Positions 55,794 through 64,000 of a stretch of 64,000 nt of DNA are shown here, in pieces. The number at the start of each line of letters is the position of its first letter. Position 1 is the stretch's first letter. Origin of the DNA: Auricularia sp. M13 (Eukaryota > Basidiomycota > Agaricomycetes > Auriculariales > Auriculariaceae). Below the pieces are notes generated by a model. That model had not been told where the DNA came from. It searched no databases and was given only the letters and a program-made list of their open reading frames with translations. Where the stretch lies: positions 2,976,001-3,040,000 of the forward strand of contig CM073198.1 in assembly GCA_037042915.1 (NCBI GenBank). The letters run 5' to 3'. Position numbers and translations under genes: made by a program.

Positions 55794-57552
55794 CTAGAGT
55801 CTGAATCCTCCCGCGGTGCGGGATTTCCAAAATCCTTTAGGATCCACAGAGCCAACCACCGATTGGGCAAGCGCCTTGCTCTGAGGATTAATACGCCCCC
55901 AGTAGTCCTGCCTAAAGTACCCATCGTTCATGAACAACGGACGATAGGCGTCGGGAATCCTGCCGTCGCTGACAGCAGTATCCACGATGTCCTTCATCCC
56001 GCTATACAATCTCACCGTCGCGTCGTCGACCTTCTTTTGGTCAATGGGTAAGGCGCTCAGGTACGAGAAGTCGAATTCAAAGATGATGCGGTTGGCGCGG
56101 TCGTCGAAGGCAATGAGATCACCGGTTCCACCGTTCGTGGCATCGACTTCAAGCGCACGGCGTGCGAACGATGCGGGGTAAGGCTGGAAGGCGACGGACG
56201 CGATGAGACCGGGCACCTCCGCGATCGAGTTGGATACATTGACCCAATGGTCGAAGCAGTTCTGCAGGTGCTGGTCTGCGATGCTAGCCGCGTTCGGCGA
56301 GTCAGAGAACGGGAGCGTGGTCGTCTCCGTGGCGATGGTGTATACCGAGCCCTTCAATACAGCCCAATTGTTGAAGGACAGAAGGTCGTAGTATGACCGT
56401 GTCTTGGCCGAGTTGATGCCAGGTTGGAGGGAGGTGAACATATCGAAAACACCCGGCGGAGGAGTGGGCCCGTCGTAAAACAAGAACATGATCCAGATGT
56501 GCGCAAGGGACGAGAGCGTGATCTCAGATGTCAGGATGATGCCAGCCTTTTCGTCGGGATAGTTCAACGTGAAGTTACGAACAGCGGCGAGAATTGCTGA
56601 GGACTTGTCTGCGCCGAAAACGAGGTTTCCGCCCCACACCTAGTGCATGTCGTTAGCCGTACTCCAAAACCAACAAATCTAGAACATGCCTGTCCAACGG
56701 GGTGCACCCTGAGAACATATGCGGTGACAATGCCGAAGTTTCCACCGCCAGCCTTGAGCACCTTCAGCAAGTCCGGGTTTTGCGTAGCGGAGGCCGTGGT
56801 GATGGTACCTAAATCGCATTGGTGAGCGGCGCTTGCGTCTGAAATCTGGGTTGGGCAGCATACCGTTGGCGAGAACAATCTCAGCTTCAAGCAGGTTATT
56901 TGCAGCCCATCCATGTTCAGCAGACAAGAAACTGAGTCCACCTGGTCGGTCGTAAATCACTCGCTACTGATAGTAAAATGTCACATACCGCCAAGTATGT
57001 ACCCGCCAACGCCAACGTTTCCGATGCGGCCACCGACTACAGTCACGTCGTCTCCATCGAGGACCTTGTGGACATCCTCCCAGCGGTTTCCAGGACCGAC
57101 ACGCACGGACATGGCGCTTTTGTCGAGGATGACCTCGTTCAGGTTTGCGGTGGAGATGAGCGGACCACCGTCGATGCTGGCAAAGTTCTGGTTGGGGTTG
57201 TGGCCGCCGGATTTGACTGCGAAGGTTTCGTTGTTCTGCGCCAGCACTCTGACGACAGCTGCCATCTCCTGCGAGGTAGACGGCTTTATGATGCATGCTG
57301 GTTTAAGTGCAGTGCATCCGGCAGACCTGCACGCGACGCGCCTGAGCGGTGTAGCAGAAATTGCACAACTGAAGCCCCATACCAGTACTCGTTGTTCTCG
57401 TTGGTGTACGCGATATCGAATGGGTTGTCGATGACGATGCTCGTCGTGTCCTTCAGTGTTTGGCAAGTCACTGAGGTTGCAGCATGGACGTGCGAGGTGA
57501 GGGTCAAAAGAGCGTAGAGGGCAGAGAAGGAGCGTGTTGAGAGGACTGGCAT
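55794..57552 (-). CDS. Secreted FAD-linked oxidase (PCMH/BBE family)
   Basis: A vanillyl-alcohol-oxidase-type flavoprotein that oxidises sugars, alcohols or secondary metabolites with O2. The start at 57552 (or in-frame ATG 57579) gives a signal peptide (LSTRSFSALYALLTLTSHVHA). The FAD domain has CIIKPSTSQEMAAVV, FAVKSGGHNPNQNF (His for covalent 8-alpha flavin), VGPGNRWEDVHKVL and GNVGVGGYILGGGLSFLS. The Cys of bicovalent BBE enzymes is absent (GGRIGNVG), so a monocovalent FAD is expected. The C-terminal BBE segment is DYWGRINPQSKALAQ (usually YYG/YWG near the end). Six introns; one at 56640-56689 uses a GC donor. Frame intact. About 490 residues. Confidence 0.85.
56640..56689 (-). other. GC-AG intron in the BBE-type oxidase gene
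   Basis: Joining HPVGQ to VWGGNLVFG needs a 50-nt intron with donor CAG|GCATGT and acceptor CACTAG. No GT donor in this stretch keeps the frame. GC donors with a strong flanking consensus are a known minor class. Confidence 0.6.
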
Positions 57553-59048
57553 GATGAATGCTGTTACCAGGGGCCTCATCGCGCCCCGAAGGGGTCGAGA
57601 TCATCTTATATCGTGGGGTAATACTCGGCAGAATCATACACGCACTGCGAAAAGGCATGCAGGTTGCGTGGGACGACTCTGGCAAATGAGAACGATTTTC
57701 GGCGCCCGGATCCCCCACGGCCAAGTTGGCATGGTACTGAATCAGTTGATTGCACCCGCAATTCAAAGATCCTCAGATCAACCACGACGTCAGAGCCGAA
57801 AGAATGGCGAAGCCGCGGGCATTTATGCCCAGTGAAAATGTCCTCCGTTACAATCCGTTGGGATATGTTCAGAACCGTTCCATAGTGGCGCCAGCGGAAC
57901 GCAACACCGTGCAACTGACCGGAGCGGAAAAGTTGGACACCTTTATCCGCTCTCATCCGACATCGACCGTTGCAATCCGTTGTTTTGATGGACAGCGTTT
58001 CGCAACGGACACGACCGGACGTCGACGAGCTATTCACTGGCTTTCATTGGACGGTTCCCCACCTTCAAATTTGGATTTTACTTGGCAATAATGGTAATAG
58101 ATTATTTCTATTCGATATTACAACAGAATAAAGTAGTACTATGCTATCAAGCTACTATGTAAATCTGAACCATGCGCCTCACCGCTGCAGTGACAAGTGG
58201 AGAGCAAGCCTGGTGTCAAGGAGTCAGTATATGGAACAACGACCATAGCGCACACACACACCTTGGGAGCAAGCTGTCCGGCAAGCAGTAACAGGAGCTG
58301 CTCAATGGATCAGAATACACACGGCGTTGGCATGGTCTGCACGCACCGCTGAACAAGCCTGATGTGCTGTGGAAGCGTGCTATGAGAACCCTGTAGCTGG
58401 TTAGCGTTGACGGCGACGGGCGACGTCGGCGGCGACGTACCATGCGTGCCGCGAGTGTTATCGCGAGAACCTACATATTATTGTCAGTAGGGTGACGACG
58501 AAGAAAGCGATATATGAGAGGCGCGACGCACCGCGCGGGAAGGGAGGCTTGGCAGAAGTTGAAAGAAAGAGGACATCCGACAAGGGGGTTCGGCTGACTC
58601 TCAAAACTTTCAGTGCGAGGTTGTGCGCAAACTTGCGGCCGAGTTTGATGAAATGCACGGCGTCGAACTGGGACAAGCAGGTTATGATGTTGATTGACAC
58701 AAAAACCAACAAATTTTGTGCCAACGAGAGATGTACAACGGAGGGAAGCGTGTACGCCAAGCCTGCTCGCGGATGGTGACGGATTTGAGCACATTTTCCG
58801 GTTCAATCAGCGGACTGCAACGGACTGGGCCGGGGGTGGTTTTCACTGGGATTTATGAGGATTGACTGCCCAGTTCGTAGACGGCTTTCCTTGTGAACAC
58901 GGCGACCTGGCTCGCACATATCGTAAGGAAAAATCTCGAGATAAGGAGATTTCATTCTCGTTGAGAGAATATGTAGGCTGCAGAAAGACAAATGGATCCA
59001 AATCCAGCAGACCGTAGGCGAGCCTGGGCGCATTGTATATTGAGCAGG
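57553..59048. other. Intergenic region, 1.5 kb, no supported gene
   Basis: Upstream of the BBE oxidase and downstream of the folate gene. Frames of 60-110 codons exist on both strands but lack recognisable motifs or good start contexts. Probably promoter and 3' flank, or an unrecognised short gene. Confidence 0.4.
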
Positions 59049-61355
59049 TCAAAGACGTCGCCAGATAGCGTCTGCAACTTTGACTGCATCGCGCAAAGCA
59101 GCCACGTTGTGCACGCGGACGATGTCGGCGCCTTGCTGGATGGAAGCCACGACGGCAGCTGACGTCGCAAAGTCTCGCTCTTTGGGCTCTGAGTCTCGCC
59201 CAATGAGCTTCCCGAGGAAGGACTTGCGTGAGACGCCAGCGAGTACGGGCAAATTCGACAATGGATGGGGCAGGGCCCCAGCAGGAGCAGTGCCATCTGC
59301 GGCCGTGAGGCGTCGAAGATGCCTGAGCATCGTCGTGTTGCCGTCGACGGTTTTAGAGAACCCGATCCCAGGGTCCGCCACGATATTCCAGCGCCGCACG
59401 CCAGCATTCATGGCCAGACGCGTCGCGTCTGCGAGCTCCTGCCTGACATCGCGCACGATATCGTCGTATTTCTTGTTTTGGTCGGCTGGGCCGCGCGAGT
59501 GCATGAGAATCACCGGCACGCGGAGTCGAGCAGCAGTGGATGCCATATTGGGATCGTGGCGCATCGCCGTCACGTCGTTGATGCAATTCGCACCCGCGCG
59601 GACTGCCTGCTCAGCAACTGCAGCGCGGAAGGTATCCACTGAGATGGGCAGCGAGATGCCAGCAGCTCGGATGGCTTGAATAGCTGGGATGACGCGCGAG
59701 ATCTCTTCCGCCTCAGGAACCTCTTGCGCGCCTGGCCTCGTCGAGTAACCTCCTATATCGATGATATCTGCGCCATCCCGCACTGCTTCCTCTGCATAGC
59801 GAACGGCATTCGGGAGCGACGCATGGTCTCCCCCGTCGGAAAAGGAGTCGGGGGTCACATTGAGCGTCGCCATGATGTAGGTGCGAGCTCCCCAGCTCCA
59901 ACGCGTCGAAGGAGACGCATTATGGCTGGGAAAATCGATCACACGGCGAGCTGTGCTGCCTTGGGTTGAGGTGACTTGCAGGAGCAGCTCTCTGACAGGA
60001 CGATGGAGAACAGGATGGACGAAGTCCGGAAGAATGCTGATATCATTAGTATAAATCTCTTCAACCGAGCAGAATAGAACTTACTCGTTCAGAGGGCGAA
60101 GAACAAATTCGCGTTCTTGCAAGCGTTCGTGCGGGACAATGAGATCCAACGCGGCATCGGATGCGCCTTCCTGGGGGCGATAGTTGATGATCTGCGGGCC
60201 CCAGAAGACAATATCCAGGTCGATTGCCCTAGGACCGTTGCGAATTGAAGGAACACGACCGACATCGGCCTCGATGCGTTTCAGCAATTGCAGGAAAGCA
60301 AGAGGCTCCAAAGTACTTTCGACCTGAGGCCGTGAGTTCGCTGCTTCCCCAGGGATCATTATGACGGACCAGGCAAGCACCGTTAATGAAGGTATCTTGG
60401 TCGGTCACGTACATCGGCGGTGTCTCGTACAAGAAGCTCGTCCATAGAATCCGCACTCCGGCTACTTCCAGCTGGTCTAGCGCGGTCGCAATGTTACCGA
60501 ACCGGTCACCCATATTGGAGCCAAGAGCGACGGCAACATGATGAGATGGCTCAGACAGTGGTGGGGGGATATCGCCACTTCGTCGCGCAATCGATACTTC
60601 AGATGCGGCGGCGAACATCAAGGCACACGGTTTGGCGGCACGAACTCGGACATGAACAGACGACTGCAGAGCGACCTCGGCTATCCTGGTGACAAAAGCT
60701 TCGATAGTCAAGTAGGAGGATTTGAGAACGACCTTCAGTCGGGCGTCATTGGTGTGCGTAGCGAGCCTGGTGGCGCACGCACATCTGAGACCTCGCGCAA
60801 CACCTGCGGGTAGTCGAATGGGCCGACAAGATCGTTTGGAGGCTCCAGCGCAAGGTTGATAACGACGGGCTGTATGTCCTCGCGTTCCCATGGGTTGACA
60901 CCGATAATCGGACAGAGTTGCAGATCATTGACGAAAAAGACGTCGGGTTTGGGAACGAAGAGATCAGAAAACCGTGCCCTTTCAATTTCGACGGCCACGC
61001 TCTTAGCACGAAGAGCAGCTCGAGGCTTTTCTACGCGGATCCGAAGGCGCATGAGGGTAGGAAAGCTAGAGAAGCAGGCTTCGGCAATCTGACTAGCAGC
61101 TGCCTCCATCGAGTCGAACTTGTTCTGCTCGCCAAAGAAGCGTTCGACTGTTTTGCAGAGAGCACCATAGTTCAATGAGTGTGCAAGATCGTCCGAGGAG
61201 CCGGCGAGGGACAGATGATACGGGATCCAGACAGATACAAGCACGGGCTGCGCTTTGTCTTCCGCGTCCGGCCTGTTCCAAGCGCTCTTGCCTATGCGCG
61301 CCCTGACAGATAAGTCGCGTATGGCAATAGTATCACCGTAGTCGAGGGCTGCCAT
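59049..61355 (-). CDS. FOL1: Trifunctional folate synthesis protein (DHNA-HPPK-DHPS)
   Basis: A mitochondrial-type fungal FOL1 enzyme performing three successive steps of folate synthesis. The start ATG at 61355 opens MAALDYGDTIAIRDLSVRAR, the first FolB (dihydroneopterin aldolase) repeat. A second FolB-like repeat starts at DVFFVNDLQLCPIIGVNPWE. HPPK follows (VAVALGSNMGDRFGNI, SFLYETPPMY, RNGPRAIDLDIVFWG), then DHPS (MATLNVTPDSFSDGG, DIIDIGGYSTRPGA, CINDVTAMRHDP, VADPGIGFSK, GVSRKSFLGK). Three introns, two of them in phase 0. About 720 residues and no frame break. DHPS is the sulfonamide target. Its promoter is shared with SEC11. Confidence 0.93.
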
Positions 61356-61453
61356 GCTGGTTGCGAAAGCCAGCGACGGAAGGAGAACGAGAAAGAGACG
61401 CGCTGGCGGAGTTTGCACCATTTGTCCCGCATCGCGTTTCCACGTCTGCAGCA
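61356..61453. promoter_or_regulatory. 98-bp divergent spacer between FOL1 and SEC11
   Basis: The start codons of FOL1 (minus) and SEC11 (plus) lie 98 bp apart. No TATA element was recognised. It is probably a bidirectional promoter. Confidence 0.55.
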
Positions 61454-62255
61454 ATGGGCGAGCTCGACAAAATCCGCAAGATGGGCGTTCGCCAGGTATG
61501 CCCACTTCTATGACCTCTGGGCTTGTGCTCATGCGGCGCTGTAGTTCCTTCTCCAAGTGTTGAATTTCGCGACCGTGCTCGCGTCCGGCCTGATGATCTG
61601 GAAAGGACTGGGCATCGTGTGCAACACCGAGTCTCCCATTGTGGTCGTTCTGAGGTACGCATACGAGTCTCAGCATTGGCCTGTCCTGAGTGCGAGCGCG
61701 GCAGTGGATCCATGGAGCCCGCATTTTACAGAGGAGATCTGTTATTCCTGACCAACCCGCGCGACACGCCCTACCAGCTCGGCGACATCACCGTTTACAA
61801 GCTCCCCGCGGATCGCTCAGGAGCGGACCAGATACCTATCGTGCATCGCATCCTCGAAATTCACACAAAGTGAGCAGCGCGTGTCGAACGTGTTGCGTAC
61901 GTGTCGCGCTTACCCTCCGTCCTAGACCCAGGACACAGGCACAAATGCTGCTCACCAAGGGTGACAACAACGCTGCGGACGATATTATGCTGTACCGCGG
62001 CCTTCCTTGGCTGGAGCGCAAGCACATTGTGGGCAAAGTCAGAGGGTGAGCATGCCGAATGCAGCGTTTTCCCAACAAGCTGAATCGTCGTGTCCAGATT
62101 TTTGCCTTACGTTGGATATGCGACCATCGCCATGGTATGTGTTCTTGCGCTTGTAGTCGACGTGTACTCAACAAATTTCATAGAACGACTTCCCGCAGTT
62201 GAAATACGCTTTGCTTGGTGGTTTGGCGTTACTCGCGCTTGTACAACGAGAATGA
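61454..62255 (+). CDS. SEC11: Signal peptidase complex catalytic subunit SEC11
   Basis: ER-membrane serine protease that removes signal peptides from secreted proteins. Six exons encode about 185 residues. An N-terminal amphipathic start ([14 protein letters not shown]) and one span ([18 protein letters not shown]) precede the S26B motifs: the nucleophile Ser in [15 protein letters not shown], the His in [10 protein letters not shown] and the Asp in [11 protein letters not shown]. The C-terminal part has [28 protein letters not shown] and the hydrophobic end [16 protein letters not shown]. No frame break. It starts 98 bp from FOL1 on the opposite strand. Confidence 0.92.
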
Positions 62256-62811
62256 GCATGCTTTCAATATTAACATGCTCGCCGTTTTCTTTATATACTC
62301 TATTTCTGGGTTGTCTGTTCAGCGTTAAATCTGGCGAAGCAAAGCGCCACATCAATGCAACACCCAACGAGCGTGCAAACATCTCATTCAAATAGTTATT
62401 TCAACCCGAGCTTCTTTCCTCCTTAAATATAGGTGAACAGGGTGTCAGCTATGTATAACCTTCCTTTGACTATGAACAGGGGGCAATGGGGAGAGAGATC
62501 GACCATAGCACGCGACAACAGAGCAGGGGTAAGAACGAATGGACGAGAGAAGACAGACAGAGACGGTGCAGAGGGAGGAGAGAGGGGGAGAGAAACGACA
62601 GCGGCAAACGAACCAAACAGGTTTTTCGAAGCAAGAGCCAGGTACGGAATTCATATGATGACGATATAAGCCAAAGATGAGCTGAGGTGGGGCAGGCTGG
62701 GAGCGGGGTGGGTGTGGAGGATATGCAAGGCGGGTGTGCGAGACGAGACGAGACGAGACGAGACGAGCGAGCGAGCGGACGAGCGATCTAAACCAATGAC
62801 AAGGCGTCCAA
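62256..62811. other. Convergent intergenic region with a GAGAC microsatellite
   Basis: 3' flanks of SEC11 and the terminal minus-strand gene. A pentanucleotide run (GACGA repeated about six times, then GCGA repeats; 62739-62777) lies in the presumed 3' UTR of the minus-strand gene. No coding signal. Confidence 0.55.
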
Positions 62812-64000
62812 TCATGAATAAGTATCGTAATTCCATTGCTGGTAGCGTGAGCCGTCGTCCGCGGCGGGCGGCCATTGTTGCTGAACTTGGAATGCTCCTG
62901 AGTCTGACGAGTCATGCCCCGAGCCCTCCGCTTCTTGCGGCGCCCCAGATGCGTAATGTCCTGCGCCAGGCGTCGCGGAACTGATGCGCGAAGGTGGCTG
63001 TGGATGTGTGGGAGAGGTCTCCATCTGGGGCCCAGTCATGGCAAAGTTCATTGCGGAAGGGTCGAACGTCGGAGGCTGCGGCTGCATGGGGGGTCCGCCG
63101 TATTGCATGTGCCCTGCAGGCGCCATGTAGTAACCGCTTGGAGGCGGCGCATACGCCGGGTTGGTAGCGTACGTGGGCGGCTGGGTTGTGGGAGGTGCAG
63201 GGTATGCGGAGGGGTATGGCCCAGGTATGTTCGTCATGGAGTGCGGCTCGTTATAAGACATTGCGAAATCACTCGACGTCTCCATCGGTTGCGGCCCCGA
63301 GGCCGACGCTGAAGGCGGCCCTGAAGATGGCGCGCCGCCACCATAAGGAGTTCCGACAACGGAGGCATCGGGAGGAGAGTGACTCTGCGGTGTCGCGGGA
63401 GGTGCCGACGTTACTGGTGGCACCGAACGACGCGCACTGCTGCCGACGGATTCACGTCCAGGTGCGCTGTTCGACTCGTATTTCGAACCACCTGCATGAC
63501 GATTGCGGATACCCACGGTGGGAACATGCGACTGAGTCTTCGCGCGTTCCCGTGTACTGGACGCGCGGAAACTCGACCCATCGCTGTTCGTCCAGCCGTT
63601 CGTGGCAGGCTGGATGGACCGTTCGGTATTTGTGTGCCGGGGGCGTGAAGCAGATGCTTGAGACGTCGAAGAACTTGCACCAGGGGGTGGGGGCGGCGAG
63701 AGGCTGTGCGCCGGCGACGTGACGATGGCAGGTCCAGCGTACGGTATGTGGAAGCCGGGTTGAAGGTGCTCGTCCACCTCTGAGTGTTTGCGCTTCGTGC
63801 CAGCCCCGAAAGTAGAGCCTCTGCAAGTGTCCTCTGCCTTCTTCTGCAACAGCTCGAGAATGCGCAAAGGCTCGCTCTTCGAACCTTCCACGCCGCCAAC
63901 CATAGGTCCACGGCTGGTCGGCACGACAGGCTCGCGCATGATGCGAATTGCGTCGCTGAGGTCCTTCATGCACGGCTTGACGTACACATTGGTCGGATCC
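62812..64000 (-). CDS. C-terminal part of a Pro/Ser/Gly-rich protein, function unknown (cut by window edge)
   Basis: Not recognised. One frame is open from the window edge to a TGA at 62812, about 395 codons. The first ~55 residues look structured (VYVKPCMKDLSDAIRIMREP, EPLRILELLQKKAED). The rest is low complexity, rich in Pro, Ser, Gly, Gln and Tyr (MAPAGHMQYGGPPMQPQPP), with a possible nuclear signal TKRKHSEVDEH. The layout suits a fungal transcription regulator with a structured domain upstream of the window edge, but no diagnostic motif is visible here. The true start lies beyond 64000. Confidence 0.6.
   Translation of the reverse strand, partial: DPTNVYVKPCMKDLSDAIRIMREPVVPTSRGPMVGGVEGSKSEPLRILELLQKKAEDTCRGSTFGAGTKRKHSEVDEHLQPGFHIPYAGPAIVTSPAHSLSPPPPPGASSSTSQASASRPRHTNTERSIQPATNGWTNSDGSSFRASSTRERAKTQSHVPTVGIRNRHAGGSKYESNSAPGRESVGSSARRSVPPVTSAPPATPQSHSPPDASVVGTPYGGGAPSSGPPSASASGPQPMETSSDFAMSYNEPHSMTNIPGPYPSAYPAPPTTQPPTYATNPAYAPPPSGYYMAPAGHMQYGGPPMQPQPPTFDPSAMNFAMTGPQMETSPTHPQPPSRISSATPGAGHYASGAPQEAEGSGHDSSDSGAFQVQQQWPPAADDGSRYQQWNYDTYS

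Noticed and set aside
58458-58806. Overlapping minus-strand ORFs of 100-111 codons
   Set aside because: No domain, no splice partner in a consistent frame, and poor start context; treated as chance.
1-64000. Transposons, CRISPR, rRNA, viral or toxin genes
   Set aside because: No transposase, reverse transcriptase, terminal repeats, spacer-repeat arrays, rRNA segments or toxin families were recognised on reading both strands; a repeat-library search could still find degraded elements.

Overview
The window is nuclear DNA of a filamentous basidiomycete, most likely a mushroom-forming Agaricomycete. Nearly every gene is cut by many short introns (about 45-65 nt, GT..AG), the DNA is GC-rich and compact, and several genes belong to families typical of Agaricomycetes (a DUF6699 protein, a heme-thiolate peroxidase, a BBE-type flavin oxidase, a STE6-like exporter). 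I assembled gene models by hand from splice sites, reading frame and family motifs. Terminal coordinates are firmer than individual intron borders.

Layout: 1-4.6 kb holds the last codons of a possible third copy, a ~100-bp tandem repeat, and two tandem class A FAD monooxygenases. 4.9-25.0 kb is a dense housekeeping block: DEP1/SDS3-like Rpd3L subunit, SOF1/DCAF13, NUP54, a YJR142W-type Nudix hydrolase, EFM7-like methyltransferase, MIC12/AIM5-like MICOS subunit, BRO1, a Yip1-family protein, a small Cys-rich ORF, the 75-kDa complex I subunit and purine nucleoside phosphorylase. 25.4-29 kb has an E2 enzyme with an N-terminal Cys-rich module and ISD11. 29.3-42.3 kb is a transport block: an ABCC (MRP-type) transporter, an epoxide hydrolase and a STE6-like full ABCB exporter. 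42.3-47.2 kb is gene-poor and holds only a DUF6699 gene. 47.2-57.6 kb carries an FHA protein with Ki-67-like features, a heme-thiolate peroxidase, RCF1, a ferric reductase and a secreted FAD oxidase. 59-64 kb carries the trifunctional folate gene, SEC11 and the C-terminal part of an unidentified low-complexity protein.

Two cross-cutting patterns stand out. First, four head-to-head gene pairs have start codons only 29 to 98 bp apart (SOF1/NUP54, EFM7/MIC12, BRO1/Yip, FOL1/SEC11). Second, many conserved, probably essential genes contain one-base frame breaks, and most of these are repaired by adding one base to a short homopolymer. That points to consensus errors in the assembly rather than pseudogenes. 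Genes such as the STE6-like exporter, the FAD monooxygenases, FOL1 and SEC11 are uninterrupted.

No transposon, CRISPR array, rRNA or convincing tRNA was seen. No clearly new biological system is proven. The best candidates for new biology are the E2 with its own IBR-like zinc module, the fungal FHA/RVxF protein, the redox gene group at 50-57 kb, and the very short divergent promoters.
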